The translations under genes and the position numbers were made by a program. A stretch of DNA of 64,000 nucleotides from positions 124,001-188,000 of the forward strand of contig NZ_JAODWD010000003.1 in assembly GCF_025345615.1 (NCBI RefSeq), given 5' to 3'. The DNA is from Mycobacterium deserti (GTDB taxonomy: Bacteria > Actinomycetota > Actinomycetes > Mycobacteriales > Mycobacteriaceae). Positions 1 to 7,195 of the stretch are shown here, one piece after another. The notes beneath the pieces were generated by a model. The model made no database searches and was not told the DNA's origin. It worked only from the letters and a program-made list of their open reading frames with translations. How positions within the stretch are numbered: the stretch's first letter is position 1; every line of letters starts with the position of its first letter.

Positions 1-85
1 GGAGCCCTGACCCCAGCCGGAATCGCGAACGCCTACACGGGATCCTGCGCGGGCCCGGTCGGGGCCGGCCGGGGCCGGCAACATT

Positions 86-493
86 TTGCAGGTGCGCGAA
101 TTCTCGCTGCAGGACGTCGGCAACGGCAGTTCGCTGGCCATCGTCGAGGCTTATGCGGCCATGTCAGAAAGTGACGCGAGGTCCTACATCGACCGTCCCG
201 GCAAGGAGGAGGCATCTTTGCGCCTGTGGGGCGACGACGCCGAATCCGACCAGCTTCTGGCGAATTTCAATCCGGAGCGGTACTGGGCCTCGCCGTCCGG
301 CCTAGGAATGCGTGGTTCAGTGCAGCGCGAAAATTCCGCGCTGGACGAGGACCCCGGATTCTCCACCGAAGGTCGCGGTAGCACCAGCATCACGCCGCAA
401 GCCGACGAGTTCTACGCGACAATCCGCCTGCCCGACTTCCGCAACGGATCGACGCATCACGTCGAAACCTGCCGCCTCGCCCTCGCTTCCTGA
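86..493 (+). CDS. Hypothetical protein, possibly the 3' part of a frameshifted gene
   Basis: An open frame of about 135 codons ends in TGA at 493. The only upstream starts in frame are TTG at 86 and GTG at 92, neither with a convincing ribosome binding site. The product is acidic (WGDDAESDQ) with no recognised domain or membrane segment. Frame 1 from base 1 reads protein-like (LTPAGIANAYTGSCAGPVGAG) up to the GC-rich run GGGGCCGGCCGGGGCCGGC at 61-79, where this frame takes over. One gene broken by an indel in that run, entering from outside the window, is as likely as an independent short gene. Function unknown. Confidence 0.35.
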   Translation: MQVREFSLQDVGNGSSLAIVEAYAAMSESDARSYIDRPGKEEASLRLWGDDAESDQLLANFNPERYWASPSGLGMRGSVQRENSALDEDPGFSTEGRGSTSITPQADEFYATIRLPDFRNGSTHHVETCRLALAS

Positions 494-597
494 GTGGCGG
501 CGGCCCTTCCGACTGACGACAGTGAAAATTCCGCTACTAGATAACCGCCACCAGCAAGCGCACGATGTCAGGTATCACGCTCACCGAGGAGACGACA

Positions 598-1425
598 ATG
601 ACAAACCCATCACCAACCGTCGACGTCCAGGCGGTGGCGACCAAGCACCGCGCCATGTGGGCCACGGGTGACTATCCGAGACTTGCGGCGGAACTGGTTT
701 CTCCGCTGGGCCCCGTGCTGGTAAACGCCACCGGCATCGCAAAGGGCGATCGAGTGCTGGACGTGGCGGCCGGCACCGGCAACGCGGCGATCCCCGCCGC
801 GGAGACCGGAGCCAGCGTCGTCGCCAGCGACCTGTGCCCGGATCTGTTGGCGGCCGGCGCTCGATTGGCCGCCGATCGCGGCGTCGATCTCGAATGGCGC
901 GAGGCCAACGCCCATGAATTGCCCTTCGGGGACAATGAATTCGATGTGGTGATGTCGTCTATCGGCGTGATGTTCGCGCCTTTTCACCAGCTCGCTGCCG
1001 ACGAGCTGGTGCGAGTCTGTAAGGCGGGCGGCAGGATCGGGCTGATCAGCTGGACACCGGAGGGTCACATCGGGAAGCTGTGGGCGGCGATGAAGCCGTA
1101 CGCTCCGCCACCTCCTGCCGGCGCGCAGCCCCCGCCGCTGTGGGGTCAAGAGGATCACGTCCGCTCACTGCTGGGCGACCGCGTCACCGACGTCGTCACC
1201 GAGCGAAGGATGCTGACGGTTGACCATTTCGCCGACGGCGCAGAGTTCCGGGACTACTTCAAGGCCACCTACGGGCCGACGATCGCCGTGTACCGCAACA
1301 TCGAGGGCGATCCGGACCGCGTAGCAGCGCTCGACGCGGAGATCGCCCGAGTGGGCGACAGCGTGCTGAGCGCGTCGTCGAGCATGGATTGGGAGTACCT
1401 GCTGCTGACCGCAGTCAAGGCCTGA
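598..1425 (+). CDS. Class I SAM-dependent methyltransferase
   Basis: The product (275 aa) is a Methyltransf_11/UbiE-like enzyme. The SAM motif I is VLDVAAGTGNAAI near residues 55-67, followed by an acidic residue ending beta 2 (VVASDLCPDLL) and a post-motif segment LPFGDNEFDVVMSSIGVMF. ATG 598 is chosen because GAGGAGA lies 8-14 nt upstream; the frame stays open a little further upstream without a site. The C-terminal half has a proline-rich stretch (PYAPPPPAGAQPPP) that probably shapes the acceptor pocket. The substrate cannot be told. The APH-like kinase gene follows after 12 nt in the same direction, so the two are likely co-transcribed. Confidence 0.8.
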   Translation: MTNPSPTVDVQAVATKHRAMWATGDYPRLAAELVSPLGPVLVNATGIAKGDRVLDVAAGTGNAAIPAAETGASVVASDLCPDLLAAGARLAADRGVDLEWREANAHELPFGDNEFDVVMSSIGVMFAPFHQLAADELVRVCKAGGRIGLISWTPEGHIGKLWAAMKPYAPPPPAGAQPPPLWGQEDHVRSLLGDRVTDVVTERRMLTVDHFADGAEFRDYFKATYGPTIAVYRNIEGDPDRVAALDAEIARVGDSVLSASSSMDWEYLLLTAVKA

Positions 1426-1437
1426 CACGATGGCTGC

Positions 1438-2505
1438 ATGCCCGACGCCGTGCATCAGCTCCCGACCCTGTCCCCAGACGATCAGGCCGCGGTGCAGCGC
1501 TGGCTGCAGCGAGAGGGCCTGGGATCGACCGTCACCGACGTCGAGCCGCTGACCGGGGGCACTCAGAACATCGTGGTGCGGCTGCGGGTCGACGGACGCC
1601 CGATGGTGTTGCGGCGGCCGCCCGTTCACCCGCGGGCGACGAGCGACAAGACGATGCTGCGCGAGATCGCGGCCCTGCGCACCCTCGCGGGCTCTTCGGT
1701 GCCGCACCCCGGGTTCATCGCCGGCTGCGACGACCTCAGCGTGCTGGGCGTGGTGTTCTACCTGATGGAGGAGGTCGACGGCTTCAACCCCGGTGACTCG
1801 ATGTCGCAGGCCTACGTGCGCGATCCGAACATGCGCCACCAGGTCGGCCTGTCGTACGCGGCGAGCCTGGCGCAGTTGGGCAACGCCGCGTGGGAGGGCA
1901 GTCCGCTCGCCGAACTCAAACGGCCGGGTTCCTTTCTCGAACGCCAGGTGCCGCAGTTCCTGCGGCTGCTCGAGAGCTACCGGCACGACAGATACGACCC
2001 GGAGTCGCTCGCCGTCACCGAACTCGCCGAGTGGCTGCAGACCAATAGGCCCCCGGACAGCGAACCCGGAATCCTGCACGGCGACCCGCATTTGAGCAAT
2101 GTTCTGCTTCGCCGGGATAAGCCCGAACTTGCGGCGTTCGTCGACTGGGAGATGTGCACCATCGGCGACCCGCTGCTGGACCTCGGTTGGATGCTGATCT
2201 GCTGGCCGCTGGAGACCAACACGATCACCGCGGGTGCGGAACTGGCCGCGCTAGGTGGGCTGGCAACCCGCCGTGAATTGCTCGACGCTTACCTCGCGGC
2301 CGGCGGCCGGAATACGTCGAGCCTCGACTGGTACGTCGCGATGGCGTGCTTCAAGTTGGGTATCGTCATCGAGGGCACCTGGTCGCGGTTCCTGATCGGT
2401 CAGGCCAGTCGAGACGCCGGCGAACGCCTACATGCCAACGCGCAGAACCTGATCGACCTCGGTAGGCGGGTTGCCAAGGGCGACAGTCCTTTCGCTCTCG
2501 GTTAA
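1438..2505 (+). CDS. APH/choline-kinase-fold phosphotransferase
   Basis: A 355-aa protein with the kinase fold of aminoglycoside phosphotransferases. It has an N-terminal nucleotide loop (LTGGTQNIVVRL), the ATP-lysine region VLRRPP, the catalytic loop LHGDPHLSNVL near 218-228, and the metal-binding motif VDWEMCTIGDPLLDLGW near 238-254. Mycobacteria carry many such proteins, often next to acyl-CoA dehydrogenases or lipid genes; most have no known substrate and resistance activity should not be assumed. It lies 12 nt downstream of the methyltransferase. Its stop overlaps by 4 nt the stop of the convergent TSUP gene. No strong ribosome binding site precedes ATG 1438, which fits coupling to the upstream gene. 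Confidence 0.8.
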   Translation: MPDAVHQLPTLSPDDQAAVQRWLQREGLGSTVTDVEPLTGGTQNIVVRLRVDGRPMVLRRPPVHPRATSDKTMLREIAALRTLAGSSVPHPGFIAGCDDLSVLGVVFYLMEEVDGFNPGDSMSQAYVRDPNMRHQVGLSYAASLAQLGNAAWEGSPLAELKRPGSFLERQVPQFLRLLESYRHDRYDPESLAVTELAEWLQTNRPPDSEPGILHGDPHLSNVLLRRDKPELAAFVDWEMCTIGDPLLDLGWMLICWPLETNTITAGAELAALGGLATRRELLDAYLAAGGRNTSSLDWYVAMACFKLGIVIEGTWSRFLIGQASRDAGERLHANAQNLIDLGRRVAKGDSPFALG

Positions 2506-3266
2506 CCGTAGGCGTCGAGTGCGAGCTTGATGGCCAGCAGCAAGCCGCCTGCGCCGATCAGGACTTTCAGCGGGCCTGCGGGCGCGTGCCGCACGACGAC
2601 GGGCCCCAGTCGCGACCCGATCAGGCATCCGAGGCCCAGCGGAATCACGGCCAGCCACTGCACCGGGGCAACGAACACGAAGATCAAGGCGGCAACACTG
2701 TTCGAGACGCCGAGCAGGACGTTCTTGCCGGCGTTGGCCCGCGGCAGGGTGGCGCCACCCGCGCGCAGAAGCAGCGCGATCAGCAGGACGCCCGCCGCCG
2801 CGCCGAAATAGCCGCCGTAGATGGAGATCGTGAAGATCGCCGCCGACTCCAGCAGCACGGTGGCGGTGTGCCGTCGGTGGCTGGCGACTCGCGCGTCGCG
2901 GTTGGGCCGTCTCGGCAGCAGGATCGCGATCGAGGCGAACCCGATCAACATCGGCACGAGCTTCTCGAAACCCTCGGCGGGCGTGGACAACAGCAACAGG
3001 GCGCCCGCCGCACCGCCAAGCGCCGCGACCGGCACGATGCGTTTGAGCCAGCGGCCCTGGCCCTTTAGTTCGGGGCGCGACCCCCATACTGACCCGATTC
3101 CGTTGAACACCACGGCGACGGTGTTGGTCACGTTGGCTGTCACAGGCGGAAGGCCGACCATCAACAGGGCGGGATACGTGGCGACCGACGCGAGCCCGGC
3201 GATGCTGCCCGCGAGTCCGCCCGCCACCCCCGCAACGGCGAGAAAGGCCGCGTCCCACCACGTCAT
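2502..3266 (-). CDS. TSUP (TauE/SafE) family membrane exporter
   Basis: A 254-aa polytopic membrane protein with about seven or eight hydrophobic segments and the Gly/Ala-rich repeat typical of the TauE/SafE (TSUP) family. The N-terminal half contains GGLAGSIAGLASVATYPALL and the C-terminal half repeats the pattern (GGYFGAAAGVLLIALLL). Members export sulfite, sulfoacetate or other small anions; the substrate here is unknown. The start ATG at 3266 is preceded by a TAACGT box 9 nt upstream, consistent with a very short leader. It is convergent with the APH-like gene and divergent from the leader peptide of the LeuA-domain gene. Confidence 0.8.
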   Translation of the reverse strand: MTWWDAAFLAVAGVAGGLAGSIAGLASVATYPALLMVGLPPVTANVTNTVAVVFNGIGSVWGSRPELKGQGRWLKRIVPVAALGGAAGALLLLSTPAEGFEKLVPMLIGFASIAILLPRRPNRDARVASHRRHTATVLLESAAIFTISIYGGYFGAAAGVLLIALLLRAGGATLPRANAGKNVLLGVSNSVAALIFVFVAPVQWLAVIPLGLGCLIGSRLGPVVVRHAPAGPLKVLIGAGGLLLAIKLALDAYG

Positions 3267-3370
3267 CGACGGGCACGTTACTGCGTGAAGGGTCGCGGCG
3301 CCTCGGCAGGCGTCGCCCGGAAGGGTAAACCCTTTGCGCGTCCCGCCGTCGCACGATTAGCATCGACCCC

Positions 3371-3412
3371 GTGCCGAGACGACTCGTAGTAGCAACCCGC
3401 AGCGGGGTCTGA
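3371..3412 (+). CDS. Candidate leader peptide with Leu-Val-Val control codons
   Basis: A 13-codon frame starting at GTG 3371 encodes (M)PRRLVVATRSGV and ends at TGA 3410-3412. A -10-like box TAGCAT (3358-3363) ends 8 nt before the GTG, as expected for a leaderless transcript. The peptide has consecutive CTC GTA GTA codons and its 3' end lies inside a set of mutually exclusive hairpins upstream of a LeuA-domain gene. Branched-chain leader peptides before leuA are established in Actinobacteria; assigning this one is inference from position, codons and structure. It is too short for normal gene finding. Confidence 0.55.
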   Translation: MPRRLVVATRSGV

Positions 3413-3437
3413 TCCTGACCGACCCCTCGCTGTGGGT
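3395..3437 (+). promoter_or_regulatory. Attenuator-like hairpins upstream of the LeuA-domain gene
   Basis: Arm 1 (3395-3409) and arm 2 (3421-3437) are near-perfect reverse complements (ACCCGCAGCGGGGTC against GACCCCTCGCTGTGGGT). Each arm can also fold on itself: ACCC-GCAGCG-GGGT and GACCC-CTCGCTGT-GGGTC. Three mutually exclusive hairpins overlapping the end of a Leu/Val leader peptide are the layout of ribosome-mediated attenuation. No T-run follows arm 2, as is common for mycobacterial terminators, so control may be transcriptional or translational. Confidence 0.5.
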
Positions 3438-3484
3438 CGTGCTATCTCGTCGGTCGATTCTCCAAGACGTCAGAAGACCGGCAC

Positions 3485-3988
3485 ATGACCATCTCGTTCG
3501 CACCAGAATCCGCTACCAGCGCAGCTCCGCTGTCGTTCGCGGCTCACATCGACGCAGCGATGCCTCGCGGTCTGCGCAAGGAGGCCGACGCGATGTCTTT
3601 CGAAACGTTTCTTGCCGAGTACGCCCCCAGTTCGGGTCCGCTGCGGCTCGGTAACTGGACCTGCACCGACGGCGACCGCCCCGCGAGTCGGTTGGGGCCG
3701 CAGGCCCGCAACTACCAGGCCACGATCGCCGTTGGCGACCGCATCAGCACGTCGAATGCCGCGGCGGCGGGACCGATCGCGGCGTTGACGGCCATGCTCC
3801 ACGAGCGCGGGATCGCCGTCGAGACAACCGCCTTCCATCAACTTCCTGCGGGCGAGGAGACGGCGACCTTCGTCCGCGGCTCGGATGGTCTGCGGTCGGA
3901 GTGGGCGGTGGGTCTTTCCAGCGACCCGACGCAGTCGGCGCTGCGCGCCGTGATCGCCTGCGCGAATCGTCTACTCGCCGCCGCCTGA
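3485..3988 (+). CDS. Stand-alone LeuA C-terminal regulatory (dimer) domain protein
   Basis: A 167-aa protein resembling only the C-terminal allosteric domain (LeuA_dimer, PF08502) of 2-isopropylmalate or homocitrate synthase. Matching features are the ATIAVGDRISTSNAAAAGPI segment near 80-100, AALTAMLHERGIAVE, and the end QSALRAVIACANRLLA, comparable to the end of mycobacterial LeuA. The TIM-barrel catalytic domain is absent. In full-length enzymes this domain binds leucine. A free copy could pair with a synthase or act as a sensor (inference). It sits 73 nt after a candidate branched-chain leader peptide. Similar short proteins are often labelled 'homocitrate synthase' in mycobacteria, which overstates what is present. 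Confidence 0.65.
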   Translation: MTISFAPESATSAAPLSFAAHIDAAMPRGLRKEADAMSFETFLAEYAPSSGPLRLGNWTCTDGDRPASRLGPQARNYQATIAVGDRISTSNAAAAGPIAALTAMLHERGIAVETTAFHQLPAGEETATFVRGSDGLRSEWAVGLSSDPTQSALRAVIACANRLLAAA

Positions 3989-3992
3989 CATT

Positions 3993-4057
3993 CGCCGAAA
4001 TGGATTCCGGGCGGCCAAAGCCGCCGCTTGATAGCAGGGAATTCCGTTTCGGCGGCG
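3993..4057. repeat. Palindromic repeat, copy A (REP/MITE-like)
   Basis: Left arm 3993-4014 starts CGCCGAAATGGATTCC; right arm 4036-4057 reads AGGGAATTCCGTTTCGGCGG. An inner GGCGGC-CAAA-GCCGCC hairpin lies at 4010-4025. A closely related palindrome is at 52481-52545. Both lie exactly between convergent gene ends (here the LeuA-domain gene and cyp136), so it may also work as a bidirectional terminator. Confidence 0.65.
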
Positions 4058-4064
4058 ACAAAGC

Positions 4065-5549
4065 TCAGTGCAGCGGTCGCAGCACGATGCGCATGCCGTC
4101 CTTGGGCACCGGCATGCCGCCGTAGTCCCACTCGGTCGTGTAGCCGGCGTGGGGGAGTTCGAGCCGGTACTTGCGCAGCAACCGATGCAGGATCGTCTTG
4201 ACCTCGAGCTGGCCGAATGTCATGCCGATGCACTTGTGCGCGCCGCCGCCGAACGGGCTGAACGCATAGCGGTGCTTCTTGTGTTCGTTGCGCGGCTCGG
4301 TGAACCGAAGCGGATCGAACTTCATCGGTTCGGGGTAGAACTCCTCGAGCCGGTGGTTCATGCCCGGATAGGCGATGACGTTGGTGCCCTTCGGCAGGTA
4401 GTAACCGAGCAGTTCGGTATCGCGCACCGTCTGGCGCATGGCCCACTGCACCGGCGTCACGAGGCGGATCGACTCGTTCATCACCAGGTCGAGCGACTCC
4501 AACTTCTCTAGCGACTCGATGTCGACGGGACCGTCACCGAGGCGGTCGGACTCGTCGCGGCACCGCTCCTGCCACTCGGGGTGTTTGGCCAGGTTGTAGA
4601 TCATCGTGGTCGCGGTCGACGTCGAGGTGTCGTGCGCCGCCATCATCAGGAAGATCATGTGGTTGACGATGTCTTCGTCGGAGAACTTGTTGCCGTCCTC
4701 GTCCTCGGTCTGGCACAGCACGGTGAGCAGATCGGAGCCGTCTTTGCCGCGACGCTCCCTCACGCGTTCCTCGAAGTAGTTCTCCAACAGCTTGCGGGCC
4801 TGCATTCCGCGCCACCAGGTGAAGGGTGGAACGGGCGTGCGGATGATCGCGTTTCCAGCCCGCGTGGTGGTGGTGAACGCCTTGTTGACCTTGGTGACGA
4901 GCTCCTTGTCCGAGCCCGGCTCGTGACCCATGAACACCATCGAGGCGATGTCGAGCGTGAGCTCTTTCATCGCCGGATACATCAGAAAGCGCGAGTCGTT
5001 GGGCACCCAGTCCTCGGCGATGACCTTCGACACGACCTTGTCGACCTGCTCGGTATAGCCGACGAGGCGGGTCCGGACGAACGCCTCCTGCATGATCCGT
5101 CGGTGGAACATGTGCTCCTCGAAGTCGAGAAGCATCAGCCCGCGGTGGAAGAACGGTCCGATCACCGGCACCCAACCCTGCTGTGAGAAGTCCTTGTTGC
5201 GGTTCGAGTACACCGCCTGCGCGGCGTCGGGGCCGAGCGCGGCGACGGCGGGCAGGGCGGGGGAGTCCGCGTAGTACAGCGGACCGAACTTGCGATAGAC
5301 GTGCAGCAGGTAATCGGGCCCGCCCCGGAACATCTCGATCATGTGGCCCAGCACCGGCAGGCCGGCGTCGCCGACGACCGGCTTGAGGTCGCTACCCGCG
5401 GGCGGCGTCGCCATCGGCCGCTGCGGGAATTCGGTGTTCAGCAGTTTGCGCTCGACAATGCTCACACCAGGGAAGTTGTTCAGCGACGGCGTGAACCGTC
5501 GTTTCGCCCGGTCGAGCAGGTAGTCGGTGGTGCTGATCGTCGCGGTCAT
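4065..5549 (-). CDS. cyp136: Cytochrome P450, CYP136 family
   Basis: A 494-aa P450. The I-helix oxygen-binding motif is MAAHDTSTSTAT near 295, the ExxR motif is NESIR near 358, and the heme-thiolate loop is FSPFGGGAHKCIG near 425-437 with the proximal cysteine. The length is that of CYP136, longer than most bacterial P450s. Start ATG 5549 follows AGGAG by 7 nt. The neighbours (divergent TetR, then SDR) match the Rv3059-Rv3058c-Rv3057c order in M. tuberculosis. The natural substrate is not established; a lipid or steroid-like substrate is a guess. It is probably controlled by the divergent TetR through the palindrome at 5615-5630. Confidence 0.9.
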   Translation of the reverse strand: MTATISTTDYLLDRAKRRFTPSLNNFPGVSIVERKLLNTEFPQRPMATPPAGSDLKPVVGDAGLPVLGHMIEMFRGGPDYLLHVYRKFGPLYYADSPALPAVAALGPDAAQAVYSNRNKDFSQQGWVPVIGPFFHRGLMLLDFEEHMFHRRIMQEAFVRTRLVGYTEQVDKVVSKVIAEDWVPNDSRFLMYPAMKELTLDIASMVFMGHEPGSDKELVTKVNKAFTTTTRAGNAIIRTPVPPFTWWRGMQARKLLENYFEERVRERRGKDGSDLLTVLCQTEDEDGNKFSDEDIVNHMIFLMMAAHDTSTSTATTMIYNLAKHPEWQERCRDESDRLGDGPVDIESLEKLESLDLVMNESIRLVTPVQWAMRQTVRDTELLGYYLPKGTNVIAYPGMNHRLEEFYPEPMKFDPLRFTEPRNEHKKHRYAFSPFGGGAHKCIGMTFGQLEVKTILHRLLRKYRLELPHAGYTTEWDYGGMPVPKDGMRIVLRPLH

Positions 5550-5614
5550 AGACGCACTCCTGAAGCAGAAAGACTGTGGCCGTTGTCACTCCTATCCCCA
5601 TCCTGAATGGCAGA

Positions 5615-5630
5615 CTTGACGCATGTCAAG
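5615..5630. promoter_or_regulatory. Candidate TetR operator between cyp136 and its TetR gene
   Basis: CTTGAC-GCAT-GTCAAG is a perfect 6-bp inverted repeat in the 119-bp divergent promoter region, followed by a further half-like TTTTGACGTGACGA. Position and symmetry suggest the site of the adjacent TetR regulator. Confidence 0.45.
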
Positions 5631-5668
5631 TTTTGACGTGACGAGTCGTGGTGCGAAGGTCTAAAGCC

Positions 5669-6307
5669 ATGAGTGCCGAATCTGCGCCTTCGGAGGGCAT
5701 TCGCCGTACGCGGGGCGACCGCCAACGCGACGCGATCGTCGCCGCGGTTCGCGATCTTCTTCAGGAGAGGTCCTTCGCCGACCTGTCGGTGAGCACCATC
5801 AGTGAGCGTGCCGGCGTTGCCCGGTCAGGCTTCTACTTCTACTTCGATTCGAAGTACGCCGTGCTGGCCGTCATCCTCGCCGATGCCAGCCACCTGCTCG
5901 ACGACCTCACCCACCACTTCGCGCCGCGTGAACCCGGTGAGACCCCGGAGGCTTTCGCCAAGCGCATGGTGGGCAGCGCCGCGACGGTCTACGCCAACGA
6001 CGATCCGGTGTTGTCGGCGTGCGCCGTAGCGCGAAACACCGACGCGCAGATCCGCGAGATGATGGACGACTTCTACGACGGCATCATCGACAAGCTGGTC
6101 GCGCTGCTCGAGCAGGATGCCGACGCGCGCCCGATCTCCGACGACTTACCCGCGTTGGTGCGCACGTTGGCGGCGACCACAACCATGACCCTGACGCACG
6201 ACAGCGCTTTCGTCGGCCGAGGAATCGATCCGGGTCGTGCCGTCGACGCGCTCGAGCGGTTGTGGGTCTCGGCGATATGGGGTCGCGCCGACCGGCGCAG
6301 CGGCTAG
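5669..6307 (+). CDS. TetR/AcrR family regulator (Rv3058c-like)
   Basis: A 212-aa regulator. The N-terminal helix-turn-helix lies near residues 25-65, with ISERAGVARSGFYFYFDSKYAVLAVI as the recognition region; YFYF is the TetR hallmark. ATG 5669 is preferred over GTG 5648 because CGAAGG lies 8-15 nt upstream. The ligand-binding half is all-helical and gives no substrate clue. It diverges from cyp136 and is followed after 18 nt by the SDR gene, so it probably controls both the P450 and the dehydrogenase. Synteny with M. tuberculosis supports the assignment. Confidence 0.85.
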   Translation: MSAESAPSEGIRRTRGDRQRDAIVAAVRDLLQERSFADLSVSTISERAGVARSGFYFYFDSKYAVLAVILADASHLLDDLTHHFAPREPGETPEAFAKRMVGSAATVYANDDPVLSACAVARNTDAQIREMMDDFYDGIIDKLVALLEQDADARPISDDLPALVRTLAATTTMTLTHDSAFVGRGIDPGRAVDALERLWVSAIWGRADRRSG

Positions 6308-6325
6308 GGCAGTAAGGTCACCGGC

Positions 6326-7195
6326 ATGGCTGGCGTGTCCGGGGGCAGCGGTTTCGCTGGTAAGCGTTGTCTTCTCACCGGAGCCGCCAGCGGCATAGGC
6401 CGCGCGACCGCGCTGAAACTGGCCGCCGAGGGCGCCGAACTGTATCTGACCGATCGCGACGCCGAAGGTCTCGAGACGACTGTGGCCGACGCGTTGGCGC
6501 TGGGCGCCAAGGTGCCCGAGCATCGGGCTTTTGATATCACCGACTACGACGCCGTGGCCGCCTTTGCGGCCGACATTCACGACCGCCATCCCGCGATGGA
6601 CATCGTGATGAACATCGCGGGTGTGTCGGCATGGGGAACCGTCTCCACGCTGACCCACCAGCACTGGAAGTCGATGGTGGACATCAACCTGATGGGGCCG
6701 ATCCACGTCATCGAGTCGTTCGTCCCGCCCATGGTCGCCGCGCGCAACGGTGGTCACCTGGTCAATGTGTCGTCGGCGGCCGGCCTGGTGGCGTTGCCGT
6801 GGCACGCGGCATACAGCGCGAGCAAGTACGGGCTGCGCGGGCTGTCCGAAGTTCTGCGATTCGATCTGGCACGGCACCGCATCGGGGTGTCGGTGGTGGT
6901 GCCGGGTGCTGTGAAAACCCCTCTGGTGCAGTCGGTTCAGATCGCCGGCGTGGACCGCGAGGACCCGCAGGTTCAGCGGTGGACGAACCGGTTCAGCGGT
7001 CACGCGGTGTCACCGGAGCACGTCGCGGACCGGATCCTGCGGGGCGTGCGGCGCAACCGCTACCTGATCTACACCTCGCCCGACATCAGGGCGCTGTATC
7101 TGTTCAAGCGCACCATGTGGTGGCCGTACAGCGTCGCGATGCGTCAGGTGAACGTCCTCTTCACGCGCGCGCTGCGGCCGGCCAAGTCGAATTAG
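6326..7195 (+). CDS. Short-chain dehydrogenase/reductase (Rv3057c-like)
   Basis: A 289-aa classical SDR. It has the Rossmann motif TGAASGIGRA near residue 18, the NIAGV motif near 95, catalytic Ser in VNVSSAAG near 150, and catalytic YSASK near 164-168. The aspartate after beta 2 (LTDRD) indicates a preference for NAD(H). The C-terminal part (KRTMWWPYSVAMRQ) is aromatic and basic and may associate with membrane. A TAAGGT box ends 8 nt before ATG 6326, so a leaderless start inside the end of the TetR gene is possible. It likely acts with CYP136 on one pathway. Confidence 0.88.
   Translation: MAGVSGGSGFAGKRCLLTGAASGIGRATALKLAAEGAELYLTDRDAEGLETTVADALALGAKVPEHRAFDITDYDAVAAFAADIHDRHPAMDIVMNIAGVSAWGTVSTLTHQHWKSMVDINLMGPIHVIESFVPPMVAARNGGHLVNVSSAAGLVALPWHAAYSASKYGLRGLSEVLRFDLARHRIGVSVVVPGAVKTPLVQSVQIAGVDREDPQVQRWTNRFSGHAVSPEHVADRILRGVRRNRYLIYTSPDIRALYLFKRTMWWPYSVAMRQVNVLFTRALRPAKSN

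Noticed and set aside
1438..2505. Aminoglycoside resistance gene
   Set aside because: Only the general APH fold is visible; such proteins are abundant in mycobacteria and mostly not resistance enzymes.
2428..3363. 311-codon minus-strand frame overlapping the TSUP gene
   Set aside because: Arg-rich, low-complexity product; the overlapping TSUP frame has proper membrane helices.
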